From positions 62,001 through 126,000 of the forward strand of contig NZ_VHLM01000057.1 of NCBI RefSeq assembly GCF_009764685.1: 64,000 nt of DNA, written 5' to 3'. This DNA comes from Flavobacterium sp. I-STPP5a. GTDB taxonomy: Bacteria; Bacteroidota; Bacteroidia; Flavobacteriales; Flavobacteriaceae. Within the stretch, counting starts at the first letter, position 1; each line of letters begins with the position of its first letter. Of the stretch, positions 7,846 through 16,709 are shown piece by piece. The notes below the pieces were generated by a model, which was given only the letters and a program-made list of their open reading frames with translations, was not told the DNA's origin and did no database searches. The position numbers and the translations under genes were made by a program.

Positions 7846-9246
7846 TTACAAATTAAAATACTCTTTTGCATTGTGGTAGCTAATGTCAGAAACCATTTTA
7901 CCAATCCATTCCATATCTGGTGGTAACTCTCCCCTTTTAATTTCATCACCTAACAAATTGCACAAAATTCTACGGAAATATTCATGTCTTGGAAATGATA
8001 AAAAACTTCTAGAATCAGTCAACATTCCTATAAAACAACTTATTAACCCCATATTAGAAAGTGCGTTCAATTGTTTTGTCATTCCATCCTTTTGATCTAA
8101 AAACCACCATCCTGAACCAAATTGCACTTTTCCTTTTACGCTACCATCATTAAAATTACCAATCATAGTAGCCATAACTTCATTATCAGCAGGATTCAAA
8201 TTATAAATTATCGTTTTTGTTAATTTATCTTGGCTATCCAAAGCGTTTAAAAAACGAGAAAGTTTTAAAGCTTGCGGATAATCCCCTATAGAATCCCATC
8301 CTGTGTCTGGCCCTAAAACACGGTGCATTCGCTCATTATTATTTCGTAATGCTCCTAAATGAAACTGTTGCACCCAGCCATACTTGTGATACGTTTCGGA
8401 TAAAAACAATAAAATCGCTGATTGAAATTTAAAAGCCTCCGCAGTAGTTATAGACACATTTTCTCTTTTCTTTCTAAAAATACGATTTACTTCAACCTCA
8501 GTAAAACTTTCGAAATAAATTTGATCCAAGCCATGATCACAAAGTTTACAACCGTTTTGATCAAAATAATCAATTCTTTTTTCTAAAGCTATGCACAAAT
8601 CAGCATACGAATCAATAGAAATACCTGCAACTTCACCTAATGAATTGATGTAAGCATTATAACCATCGTTTAAAATAAGAATAGCTTTATCTGGTCTAAA
8701 AGCGGTACTAACTTTCGTTTCAAATGGGTTTTTAGTCAAAGACTGATGGTGTTCTAGAGTGTCAATTGGATCCTCAGTTGTACACACAAAACTGGCATTT
8801 ACTTTTTTCAACAAGTTTTGAGTACTGTATTCTTTTGAAGCTATTTTTGCCGATGACTCCTCATAGATTTTTTCGGCTGTTTTTTCATTTAATAGCTCAT
8901 GAATATCAAAATATCTGGCAAGTTCTAGGTGTGTCCAATGATACAATGGATTACGCATAGTATAAGGAACCGTTTTAGCCCATTGTAAAAACTTATCTTT
9001 ATCAGTTGCATTTCCAGTAATAAATTGTTCCTTAATACCCAGAGTTCTCATGGCACGCCACTTGTAATGGTCTCCATTTATCCAAACTTGAGTACAATTT
9101 TCAAAAATTTTATCTTCAGCAATATACTGTGGTGAAAGGTGATTATGATAATCTATAATAGGCTGATTTTTAGAAAAATCATGATACAACTCTTCTGCAT
9201 ATTTATTTTCTAATAAAAAATTATCGTGTATAAATGGCGCACTCAT
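7846..9246 (-). CDS. uxaC: Uronate (glucuronate/galacturonate) isomerase
   Basis: Isomerises D-galacturonate to D-tagaturonate (and glucuronate to fructuronate), the entry step for saturated uronates. The 466-residue length from the chosen start is typical. The N-terminal metal site IIDYHNHLSP, the GDHYKWRAMR stretch and the C-terminal region MLTDSRSFLSFPRHEYFRRI identify the family in the amidohydrolase superfamily. The reading frame stays open upstream to an ATG at 9309, but that would add 21 residues (MVEFWPLLGN...) unlike the family and would overlap the end of kduD. ATG at 9246, giving MSAPFIHDNFLLEN, leaves a normal 16-bp gap and is preferred. It lies in the operon between kduD and kdgF. 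Confidence 0.94.
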   Translation of the reverse strand: MSAPFIHDNFLLENKYAEELYHDFSKNQPIIDYHNHLSPQYIAEDKIFENCTQVWINGDHYKWRAMRTLGIKEQFITGNATDKDKFLQWAKTVPYTMRNPLYHWTHLELARYFDIHELLNEKTAEKIYEESSAKIASKEYSTQNLLKKVNASFVCTTEDPIDTLEHHQSLTKNPFETKVSTAFRPDKAILILNDGYNAYINSLGEVAGISIDSYADLCIALEKRIDYFDQNGCKLCDHGLDQIYFESFTEVEVNRIFRKKRENVSITTAEAFKFQSAILLFLSETYHKYGWVQQFHLGALRNNNERMHRVLGPDTGWDSIGDYPQALKLSRFLNALDSQDKLTKTIIYNLNPADNEVMATMIGNFNDGSVKGKVQFGSGWWFLDQKDGMTKQLNALSNMGLISCFIGMLTDSRSFLSFPRHEYFRRILCNLLGDEIKRGELPPDMEWIGKMVSDISYHNAKEYFNL

Positions 9247-9262
9247 TTTTTTAATTTTTGAA

Positions 9263-10048
9263 TTAATTTTCGTTTGTAGGTTTCCCAATAGTGGCCAAAA
9301 TTCCACCATCTACATATACAATTTGACCGTTTACAAAGTCACTAGCTTTTGAAGCTAAAAAAACAGCTGTACCTGCTAAATCTTCAGGATTTCCCCAACG
9401 TGCAGCTGGTGTTCTATTGATTATAAAATCGTTAAACGGATGACCATCTACGCGTATAGGTTCTGTTTGTGTAGTGGCAAAATATCCTGGACCAATCCCA
9501 TTAACTTGAATGTTGTACTTTGCCCATTCTGTAGCTAAATTTCTAGTAAGCATCTTGAGTCCACCTTTTGCAGCAGCATAAGCAGATACGCTATTGCGTC
9601 CTAGCTCACTCATCATAGAACAAATGTTAATTATCTTGCCTTCTTGTCTTTCAATCATTTGTTTAGCAACAAGTTGAGACATAATAAACGGACCAACAAG
9701 ATCTACATCAATCACCTTTCTAAAATCAGCAATAGGCATATTAACAGCTAATTCTCTCTTAATAATACCCGCATTGTTTATTAAAATATGAATATCACCT
9801 TGCTCTTTTGTAATGCGTTCAAGATTTTCTGCTGCTGCATTCTCATCCGTAACATCAAATAAATAACCCGAAACGGTATATCCTTTTTGCGAATAATAGG
9901 CAAGAGCTTCTTCCATTTTAGAGGGTGTTGTTCCTGTAATGACAAGTGCTGCACCAGCTTGAGCGAGACCTTCGGCCATAGCCAAACCTAATCCGTGGGT
10001 TCCACCGGTAATCAAAGCTCTTTTTCCATTTAAATCAAATAAATTCAT
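9263..10048 (-). CDS. kduD: 2-dehydro-3-deoxy-D-gluconate 5-dehydrogenase
   Basis: Reduces 2,5-diketo-3-deoxygluconate (DKII) from KduI to KDG, using NADH. It is a 261-residue SDR with TGGTHGLG (14-21) for the cofactor, NNAG (91-94), catalytic Ser144 in NICSMMSELG, and Tyr157-x-x-x-Lys161 (AYAAAKGG). The NICSMMSELGR segment and the C-terminal VDGGILATIGKP are characteristic of KduD. It follows kduI by 5 bp, the standard pairing. Unlike the SDR at 4942, its assignment is firm because of kduI next to it. Confidence 0.93.
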   Translation of the reverse strand: MNLFDLNGKRALITGGTHGLGLAMAEGLAQAGAALVITGTTPSKMEEALAYYSQKGYTVSGYLFDVTDENAAAENLERITKEQGDIHILINNAGIIKRELAVNMPIADFRKVIDVDLVGPFIMSQLVAKQMIERQEGKIINICSMMSELGRNSVSAYAAAKGGLKMLTRNLATEWAKYNIQVNGIGPGYFATTQTEPIRVDGHPFNDFIINRTPAARWGNPEDLAGTAVFLASKASDFVNGQIVYVDGGILATIGKPTNEN

Positions 10049-10053
10049 AGGTA

Positions 10054-10890
10054 TTATCTTAGTTCATTAGGTGCTACAATATCCATATCTCCATAATCTA
10101 AATTCTCTCCAGCCATACCCCAAATGAAAGAGTAATTGCTTGTACCCGCACCTGAATGTATAGACCACTCTGGTGATAAAACTGCTTGGTGATTTTGCAT
10201 AAAAAGATGCCTTGTATTTTGTGGCTCTCCCATAAAATGACACACTGTTTGTGGAGCTTTTATATCAAAATAAAAATAAGCTTCCATTCTGCGATCATGA
10301 GTATGAGCGGGCATGGTGTTCCAAACATTACCCGGTAACAACTCTGTTAGTCCCATTTGAAGTTGACAGGTTTGTACAATACTATTTACTATCAGCTTAT
10401 TTAGAATGCGTTTATTAGCTGTAATTTCATCTCCCAGTGGAATGATTTCCGCATCTTCTCTACCAATTTTTTTTGTTGGATAAGAAGTATGAGCTGGTGC
10501 CGAATTGATATAAAACAAGGCTTGTTGTCCATCAGCATTTGCAAAAAGAACCTCTTTACAACCTTGACCTACATAAAGCGCTTCCTTAGTATTCAATTCA
10601 TAGACAACTCCATCAACGGTTACAACTCCAGCTCCACCTACATTGATTATTCCCAATTCTCTCCTATCTAAAAAGTTTTCAGACTTTAAATATGGAATTG
10701 TTTCTAATTTTAAGCTTGATTGTACTGGCATAACTCCACCAACAACATACCGATCATACATGGAATACGTAAGCTGAATTTCATCAGGAACAAATATATT
10801 TTCTATTAAAAACTGTTCTCTCAATTCATCAGTTCCATACTTTTTGAAATCAGTAGGATTGGTTGCATATCTAAAAGAAAAATTTGTCAT
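10054..10890 (-). CDS. kduI: 5-keto-4-deoxyuronate isomerase (KduI)
   Basis: Converts 5-keto-4-deoxyuronate (DKI), the linear product of unsaturated galacturonate, to DKII. The 278-residue cupin-fold protein has the metal-binding motif AHTHDRRMEAYFYF at 195-208 (His196, His198, Glu203) and a further His245 in WSIHSGAGT, matching the Zn ligands of the family. It is the first gene of the seven-gene minus-strand operon kduI, kduD, uxaC, kdgF, kdgK, eda, SDR, and perhaps uxaB-uxaA. Its promoter carries a perfect copy of the 14-bp operator, so the whole catabolic block should be derepressed together. Confidence 0.95.
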   Translation of the reverse strand: MTNFSFRYATNPTDFKKYGTDELREQFLIENIFVPDEIQLTYSMYDRYVVGGVMPVQSSLKLETIPYLKSENFLDRRELGIINVGGAGVVTVDGVVYELNTKEALYVGQGCKEVLFANADGQQALFYINSAPAHTSYPTKKIGREDAEIIPLGDEITANKRILNKLIVNSIVQTCQLQMGLTELLPGNVWNTMPAHTHDRRMEAYFYFDIKAPQTVCHFMGEPQNTRHLFMQNHQAVLSPEWSIHSGAGTSNYSFIWGMAGENLDYGDMDIVAPNELR

Positions 10891-10905
10891 GTATTATTTT
10901 TTTTA

Positions 10906-10952
10906 TGTAATCGATTGCACAAAGGTACTTGATAAAATAAAACTTTGGCAAA
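10906..10952 (-). promoter_or_regulatory. Promoter and operator of the kduI operon
   Basis: On the minus strand: -33 TTTG (10949-10952), a 21-bp spacer, -7 box TACCTTTG (10920-10927), then immediately the palindrome TGCAATCGATTACA (10906-10919). The transcription start would fall inside the palindrome, 20-25 bp before the kduI ATG at 10890. The arrangement is the same as at exuT and the GH28 gene. Confidence 0.85.
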
Positions 10953-10980
10953 ATAGTTTATAAATATTTTAAATTAAGAA

Positions 10981-12426
10981 TTACAGAGAGGTTATAGGAC
11001 TGTATTTAGGCACCAAAGACTTCATTACTATCCAGCCTGTTAAATAACACACAGCACAGATTGAAAAAATAATAAAATATCCAGCCTCAATACCTTTGAA
11101 ACCCATAAAAACCATATTCGTTTCTTTTGAATAATCAAATAAAACACCAGAACCTTTATTAATTAATGTTGAACCTATTCCTCCTGCCAGACCTCCTATT
11201 CCTGTTATTGTAGCAATTGCTTTTTTAGGAAACATATCTCCCACGGTTGTAAAAATATTAGCAGACCACGATTGATGTGCCGCTCCTGAAATCCCAATAA
11301 TAATTACTGGAAGCCAATAACTAATATGCCCAAGTGGTTGCGCTATGAGTGCTAAGAGTGGAAAAAAAGCAAAAATAAGCATGGCTTTCATTCTGCCTTC
11401 ATAAGGATTCATACCTTTCTTTTCAACAAAGTACGTTGGCAACCAACCACCAATTATTGATAATAATGTAATCATATAAAGCACAAACAATGGCAATGCT
11501 GATTGTGTTGAACCCATATTATAAACAGAACTTAAATAGGCTGGTGTCCAAAATAAGAAAAACCACCAAACGCCATCAGTCATGAATTTGCCAAAAGCAA
11601 ATGCCCAAGTTTGTTTGTATTTAAAACAATCTTTAAGTGTAACTTTTGAATTTGACTCTGGAGCATAGCCCACTAGTTTACTATCGGCAATATCATCTTG
11701 TTGAATGTATTCTAACTCTGATTGTGAAACTTTAGGATGTTTTTCAGGTTTATCATACATAAAAACCCAGAAACCCATCCAAACAAAACCAAGTGCACCA
11801 ATAATTATGAAAGCCATTTCCCAACCAAATGCTTTAGAAATAAACGGAATTGAGATAGGAGCTGCTAAGGCACCTACTGTTGCACCAGCATTAAAAATAC
11901 TGGTCGAAAAAGCTCTATCTTTCTTAGGAAAATACTCTGCCGTAGTTTTTATTGCAGCAGGAAAATTACCGGCCTCACCTACCGCTAAAACAAATCGGGC
12001 AAAAATAAATAAGGTTACACTAACATTTATGATTAGTCCCGTGTCATTAACTGTTTTCAAAGCTTCTTTTGCGCCTTCAAAACCCACAAACCAATTGCCA
12101 GTGATAATTCCAGAAGTGGCAATACCACAAAAAGCATGCAAGCAAGCACCAAATGACCAAATCCCGATAGCCCACAAAAAACCTTTTTTGGTATCCATCC
12201 AGTCTACAAAACGACCTGCAAACAACAATGAAACAGCATAAAAAATAGAGAATAACGCAGTTATGTTTCCGTAATCATTATTCGTCCAATGAAATTCTGG
12301 TGCAATAAATTCACTCCAAGTCAAAGATAAAACTTGTCTGTCTAGATAATTAATTGTTGTTGCAAAAAATAGCAATCCACAAATAGACCAACGATAGCTT
12401 CCAATTTTATTATTTTTTTGATTCAT
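10981..12426 (-). CDS. exuT: Hexuronate MFS transporter (ExuT-like)
   Basis: A 481-residue major facilitator of the anion:cation symporter (ACS) type, predicted to bring galacturonate or related uronates across the inner membrane by H+ symport. It has about 12 hydrophobic segments and the ACS signature near the N-terminus (TTINYLDRQVLSL), followed by FARFVLAVGEAGNFPAAIK, the family's first cytoplasmic-loop motif. An insertion of about 30 residues (97-127) lies between early membrane segments. It is transcribed separately from the catabolic operon, from its own promoter with the same operator at 12511-12524. Substrate is inferred from neighbours and shared regulation. Confidence 0.88.
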   Translation of the reverse strand: MNQKNNKIGSYRWSICGLLFFATTINYLDRQVLSLTWSEFIAPEFHWTNNDYGNITALFSIFYAVSLLFAGRFVDWMDTKKGFLWAIGIWSFGACLHAFCGIATSGIITGNWFVGFEGAKEALKTVNDTGLIINVSVTLFIFARFVLAVGEAGNFPAAIKTTAEYFPKKDRAFSTSIFNAGATVGALAAPISIPFISKAFGWEMAFIIIGALGFVWMGFWVFMYDKPEKHPKVSQSELEYIQQDDIADSKLVGYAPESNSKVTLKDCFKYKQTWAFAFGKFMTDGVWWFFLFWTPAYLSSVYNMGSTQSALPLFVLYMITLLSIIGGWLPTYFVEKKGMNPYEGRMKAMLIFAFFPLLALIAQPLGHISYWLPVIIIGISGAAHQSWSANIFTTVGDMFPKKAIATITGIGGLAGGIGSTLINKGSGVLFDYSKETNMVFMGFKGIEAGYFIIFSICAVCYLTGWIVMKSLVPKYSPITSL

Positions 12427-12510
12427 ATTGTTGTGGGTATCATTTATTTCATTAATTATTGACTATTGAACGATAAAACATTTTATAAATAATTATTAAA
12501 AAACACAAAA

Positions 12511-12555
12511 TGTAATCGATTGCACAAATATAGATGTAAAAAATGACTATCCAAA
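12511..12555 (-). promoter_or_regulatory. Promoter and operator of exuT
   Basis: On the minus strand: -33 TTTG (12552-12555), a 19-bp spacer, -7 box TATATTTG (12525-12532) and directly next to it the palindrome TGCAATCGATTACA (12511-12524). This is the best match in the window to the Bacteroidetes promoter consensus combined with the locus operator. Confidence 0.87.
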
Positions 12556-13331
12556 TTAATTGCATATAATTTTAAATAAACAGACTAAAAAAATACACTA
12601 ATAAAAAACCACAAGTAGAAACTGCATAATAGACAATTTAAATGTTAATAAATTAAAATACAGATTAACGATTAAGTAATTTTCACAGAATTAAAAATAC
12701 ACTGGCACATAAATAAATTAAACTTTTAAAGTTAACAACTCATTATAAAGCAACAACATAGCTTAGCTTCTTGCTTTAAAAAAAAACGCTTATAAATTTT
12801 AATTGCTAAATCCTAAAACTACATAAGCTAATAACTCGTAGATAGCTAAATAAAGGAGATACATACTCCAAATCTTTATCTTTATAATAATAGGAATACG
12901 ATAGTTTGTAAAAAGTGCTCCTATAAAATATATTAAGATCTTATAAAAATGATTTTTTAATTAAAATACGTTCTTTGTAATAGTGGGAATTATTGAATTA
13001 TGAGCTAAATGAACAATATTTTCGATTGTCTATATAATTATTATATCTTTGCGCAAAATTTGGAATAGAGTTTGAAGTACTGATTTTTTGAACAGTCAAA
13101 TGAATTGCATGTTATGGTATTATTAATTCACTATCTTAGTTAAAACATTTATAACTAATACATTAATAATCATTTCATTTAAAAATTTAGGAATCAAAGT
13201 TTTTAATTGCATAATATTCATACATAATGGACTTGCAAAACATTTTATGTTTAAAAACAGTGAGAACAACATTAAAAATTAAATTTTCAATTAAATAGAT
13301 TTATAACCAATAGTAATTAAAGAATTTCAAA
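12556..13331. other. Long AT-rich gap between exuT and the glycan operon
   Basis: About 780 bp with no open frame that looks like a gene and no recognisable RNA gene. One good -7 box on the plus strand, TATCTTTG at 13044-13051, lacks a clear -33 TTTG at 19-21 bp. If it is real, the DUF547 gene at 13332 would have a leader of about 270 nt. Nothing else could be supported. Confidence 0.5.
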
Positions 13332-14051
13332 ATGAAAAAAATTATTTTAACGCTTTGTTTTTTTGGCTTAACATTAGTTTCTAAAGCTCAAACTACAGAA
13401 TTGTTTTTTGAACAAGCAACAATGTTCTTGAAGAAAAACGTATCTCCAGAGGGTAAAGTAGATTACTTTTCAATCAAAAAAAGTCCAGGAGAACTTGTTT
13501 ATATTTTAAGTAATATAGAAAAACTAGATACAAAATTTAGCGATAAAAAAGTAGCAAAAGCATTCTGGATTAATGTATATAATTTACGTGTCATTAAAAG
13601 TGTAGTTGATAAATTCCCAATTGAATCAGTAGAGAAAGTTCCAGGATTTTTTAGTGTTGAAAGTTTTTTAGTAGGAAATCAAGAATTGACTTTAGATGAT
13701 ATTGAAAATGTTATCTTGAGAGATTTATTTTTTGATCCAGCTATTCACTTTACACTAACAAGTGCTGCAAATGGTGGTTCACCTTTATTAAATACTGCTT
13801 ATTTGCCAACAACAGTTGATGAACAAATAAAAGCAAGAGCAACATTAGTAATCAACTCTAAGTATTACTTTTATGTTGACAAGGAAAATAAGACAATAGA
13901 ATTGCCAAAAATATTTGAGTGGTACAAAAAAGACTTTGCAGTAAACTATTTTAATGAAATTGACTTCATTAATTTATTCTTAGAGAAAAAAATAGACAAT
14001 AAGTTGACCGTAAAAACTTATGAATTTGATTGGACATTAAATAAGTTATAA
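13332..14051 (+). CDS. DUF547-domain secreted protein
   Basis: A 239-residue protein with an N-terminal signal peptide (MKKIILTLCFFGLTLVSKAQ, cleavage after the Ala-Gln region), so it is probably periplasmic or surface-exposed. Residues about 75-95 contain KAFWINVYNLRVIKSVVDKF, the core of the DUF547 family (a W-x-N-x-Y-N type segment). The LTLDDIENVILR stretch that follows is also conserved in the family. DUF547 has no established biochemical function. It is the first gene of a plus-strand run that continues through a MORN-like protein and three glycosyltransferases, so a link to envelope glycan is possible but unproven. Confidence 0.8.
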   Translation: MKKIILTLCFFGLTLVSKAQTTELFFEQATMFLKKNVSPEGKVDYFSIKKSPGELVYILSNIEKLDTKFSDKKVAKAFWINVYNLRVIKSVVDKFPIESVEKVPGFFSVESFLVGNQELTLDDIENVILRDLFFDPAIHFTLTSAANGGSPLLNTAYLPTTVDEQIKARATLVINSKYYFYVDKENKTIELPKIFEWYKKDFAVNYFNEIDFINLFLEKKIDNKLTVKTYEFDWTLNKL

Positions 14052-14060
14052 TCCTATATG

Positions 14061-14080
14061 GCCCTACCGCTGTGTAGGGC
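14061..14080 (+). other. Small hairpin between DUF547 and the MORN-like gene
   Basis: Perfect 7-bp stem (GCCCTAC at 14061-14067, GTAGGGC at 14074-14080) with a 6-nt loop. No T-run follows, so it is more likely an RNA-processing or stability hairpin, or a weak attenuator, than a full terminator. Confidence 0.45.
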
Positions 14081-14092
14081 AAATAGAATTAT

Positions 14093-14491
14093 ATGAAAAA
14101 CAAAAATCAATTACTTACAATATTATTTTTACTATGTTTTATAGCTGCAAAAGCACAAAAAACATATATAAAAAATTATTACGATAACGGAAAACTAAGT
14201 TCTGAGGGTTGGGTAAACCAAAACAAAAAAACAGATTACTGGTTCTTTTATCACAAAAACGGCAATAAGAAAGAAGAAGGACATTACTTTAACGATAAAA
14301 AAACAAAGTGGTGGATTGTATATGATGTCAACGGTAAAATTCAAAGGAAAATTGAATTTAATAACAATCTTGAAAATGGCTTAAGCATTTTTTACCACGA
14401 AGGTAAAATTTACAAAGCAGCAAGATACAATGCCGGATCTAAAATAAAAGAATGGACATCCATAGCGAGTTATAAAAAAGACAATCCATAA
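14093..14491 (+). CDS. MORN/YwqK-type repeat protein, exported
   Basis: A 132-residue protein with a signal peptide (ILFLLCFIAAKAQ, mature from about residue 22). The mature part consists of about four short repeats of the form Y-x-N-G-x-x-x-x-G-x-x-x-x-x-x-x-x-G-x-W (YYDNGKLSSEG, YHKNGNKKEEG, YDVNGKIQRK, FYHEGKIYKAA), the MORN-variant repeat found in YwqK-like proteins. These repeats form short beta-hairpins; no catalytic function is implied. The stop lies 4 bp before the next gene, so it is co-transcribed with the glycosyltransferases and may act with them at the envelope. Confidence 0.75.
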   Translation: MKNKNQLLTILFLLCFIAAKAQKTYIKNYYDNGKLSSEGWVNQNKKTDYWFFYHKNGNKKEEGHYFNDKKTKWWIVYDVNGKIQRKIEFNNNLENGLSIFYHEGKIYKAARYNAGSKIKEWTSIASYKKDNP

Positions 14492-14495
14492 CACG

Positions 14496-15185
14496 ATGAA
14501 AATAATTAAAGTAATCATCCCTGCATATAACGAGGAACATGCAATTAAACATGTAATTCAAGAAATTCCGAGTTATGTAGCCGAAATAATAGTAATCAAT
14601 AACAATTCTACTGATGACACGGTAGCAGTAGCTCAACAAGCTGGTGCTACTGTATTATCAGAAAATAAAAAAGGATATGGTTATGCCTGTTTAAAAGGAC
14701 TTGATTACATAAATACTACTCCCAATACACCCGATATCGTTGTTTTTCTTGACGGTGATTATTCGGATTACCCTAAAGATCTTTCTAAATTAATTGCTCC
14801 CATCTTAAATAATACAGCTGATTTTGTCATTGGTGCGAGAGTTCCTGAATTAAGAGAACATGGTTCCATGACACCACAACAAATTTTTGGAAACAAATTA
14901 GCCACTGTGTTAATGCGTGTTTTTTTTAGATCTAAATTTACTGATCTAGGACCATTTAGAGCCATAAAATATGACATTTTACAGTCACTCAACATGGTAG
15001 ATAAAACCTATGGTTGGACTGTTGAAATGCAATTGAAAGTACTAAAAAAAAATATCAGCTATACTGAAATCCCTGTTCGCTACAAAAATAGAATTGGAGT
15101 TTCAAAAGTATCCGGCACTGTAAAAGGGACTATTATGGCAGGAGTTAAAATTATTAGTTGGATCATTAAATACGCTTTCAAATAA
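14496..15185 (+). CDS. GT2 glycosyltransferase, polyprenyl-phosphate sugar synthase-like
   Basis: A 229-residue GT-A fold family 2 transferase resembling dolichyl-phosphate mannose/glucose synthases. The N-terminus VIIPAYNEEHAI and INNNSTDDT bind the nucleotide sugar. FLDGDYSD (about 88-95) holds the metal-binding Asp pair, and the C-terminal IPVRYKNRIGVSKVSG is typical of the DPM-like group. It has no clear C-terminal membrane anchor beyond a short hydrophobic tail. I infer transfer of a hexose from a nucleotide sugar to a polyprenyl phosphate at the inner face of the membrane. That product could be the donor for the GT-C enzyme at 16710. It abuts the next gene (1 bp gap). Confidence 0.82.
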   Translation: MKIIKVIIPAYNEEHAIKHVIQEIPSYVAEIIVINNNSTDDTVAVAQQAGATVLSENKKGYGYACLKGLDYINTTPNTPDIVVFLDGDYSDYPKDLSKLIAPILNNTADFVIGARVPELREHGSMTPQQIFGNKLATVLMRVFFRSKFTDLGPFRAIKYDILQSLNMVDKTYGWTVEMQLKVLKKNISYTEIPVRYKNRIGVSKVSGTVKGTIMAGVKIISWIIKYAFK

Positions 15186-15186
15186 T

Positions 15187-16668
15187 ATGTTAGTACTATC
15201 ATATATCATACTATTTTTTTATAGTGTATCTATTATATTGATCTTCTTTTATGGCCTTTCTCAATTGAACTTGTTGGTTAATTACATTAAAAGTTCCAAG
15301 AAAATTTTAAAATCGAATCAATTTGACTTTGATAATCCAAATGAAATTCCAAAAGTTACCATTCAACTGCCTATTTACAATGAGAAATATGTGGTAGAAC
15401 GCTTGTTGCATACTATTTCTAATTTAGAATATCCAAAAGACAAATTAGACATTCAAGTATTAGACGATAGCACTGACGAAAGTTTAACCGAAAATATTCA
15501 TATTGTAAATGAATTAGCTGCAACTGGTTTAAACATAAAACACATTACCCGAAGCACTAGAATCGGTTTTAAGGCAGGTGCACTAAAAGAAGGTTTAATC
15601 ACTGCTGAAGGCGAATTTATTGTGATTTTTGATGCTGATTTTGTGCCACAAAAAGAGTGGTTGTTGCAAACTATTCCGCATTTTAAAGATCCAAAAATTG
15701 GAGTGGTACAAACTAGATGGGGTCACCTGAATAGAGATTATTCCATTTTAACAAAAATTCAAGCCTTTGCACTTGATGCTCATTTTACATTAGAACAAGT
15801 AGGCCGAAATTCACAGTCCCATTTTATAAATTTTAACGGCACTGCTGGCGTATGGCGTAAATCTTGTATTATTGATGCTGGAAACTGGGAAAGTGATACT
15901 TTAACCGAAGATTTAGATTTAAGTTACAGAGCACAATTAAAAAACTGGAAATTCAAATATTTACTTGATGTTGTAACTCCTGCAGAGCTTCCAGTTATTA
16001 TAAGTGCTGCCCGTTCACAACAATTTCGTTGGAATAAAGGTGGCGCTGAAAATTTTGTAAAAATGAATCAGCGCATCATTAGCGCTACAAATATCAATTT
16101 TAAAACAAAAATTCATGGATTACTACATTTGCTAAATAGTTCTATGTTTTTATTTGTTTTTACAATGGCAATCTTTAGTGTACCTGTATTGTTTATAAAA
16201 AGTTGGTTTCCACAGCTAGAAGTTTTTTTTAAAATTTTAGCGTTTTTTGTATTTACCTCAGTTGTTTTTTTTACTTGTTATTGGTTTACTTACAAAAAAA
16301 TATATGGTGGAGGATTTATAAATTTCATTAAATACATTGGTTTATTTTTTACTTTTTATAGCATTGCCATGGGTTTTACATTTCACAATACCATTGCTGT
16401 TGTTCAAGGGCTTATTGGAAAAAAAACTGATTTTATCCGTACCCCTAAGTTTAACATTGAAAGCTTAAAAGAGAAATGGAAACAAAACAGTTACATTAAT
16501 AAAAAGATATCAAAAAATATTATCATTGAAAGTCTGCTACTACTCTATTTTCTTTTTGGGATTTATAGTGGAATTCAATTAAATGACTATGGATTACTTC
16601 CGTTTCATATTATGTTATCCTTTGGTTATGGTTTTGTGATTGTTAATTCTTTCCGAATTGGAAACTAA
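15187..16668 (+). CDS. Cellulose-synthase-like processive GT2
   Basis: A 493-residue membrane glycosyltransferase. After one N-terminal membrane segment the GT-A domain runs from about 50 to 290: QLPIYNEKYVVERLL, then LDDSTDES (UDP binding), DADFVPQ (metal binding), TEDLDLSYR (catalytic base Asp) and QQFRWNKGG, the Q-x-x-R-W motif of processive synthases. Four or five more membrane segments follow. All hallmark residues of the CesA/HasA/CgsA-like group are present. No PilZ domain or BcsB-like partner is nearby, so it is probably not bacterial cellulose synthase. The polymer or glycolipid it makes cannot be told from sequence. Confidence 0.85.
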   Translation: MLVLSYIILFFYSVSIILIFFYGLSQLNLLVNYIKSSKKILKSNQFDFDNPNEIPKVTIQLPIYNEKYVVERLLHTISNLEYPKDKLDIQVLDDSTDESLTENIHIVNELAATGLNIKHITRSTRIGFKAGALKEGLITAEGEFIVIFDADFVPQKEWLLQTIPHFKDPKIGVVQTRWGHLNRDYSILTKIQAFALDAHFTLEQVGRNSQSHFINFNGTAGVWRKSCIIDAGNWESDTLTEDLDLSYRAQLKNWKFKYLLDVVTPAELPVIISAARSQQFRWNKGGAENFVKMNQRIISATNINFKTKIHGLLHLLNSSMFLFVFTMAIFSVPVLFIKSWFPQLEVFFKILAFFVFTSVVFFTCYWFTYKKIYGGGFINFIKYIGLFFTFYSIAMGFTFHNTIAVVQGLIGKKTDFIRTPKFNIESLKEKWKQNSYINKKISKNIIIESLLLLYFLFGIYSGIQLNDYGLLPFHIMLSFGYGFVIVNSFRIGN

Positions 16669-16709
16669 AATGTAATTCCATTATTTAAAATTTTATTCGC
16701 TTACGCAAA

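Noticed and set aside
9247..9309. 21-residue N-terminal extension of uxaC
   Set aside because: It overlaps the end of kduD and is unlike the family; the ATG at 9246 gives the conserved start.
11705..12241. 178-codon open frame opposite exuT
   Set aside because: Entirely antisense to a clear transporter gene; composition reflects the codon use of exuT, and there is no domain.
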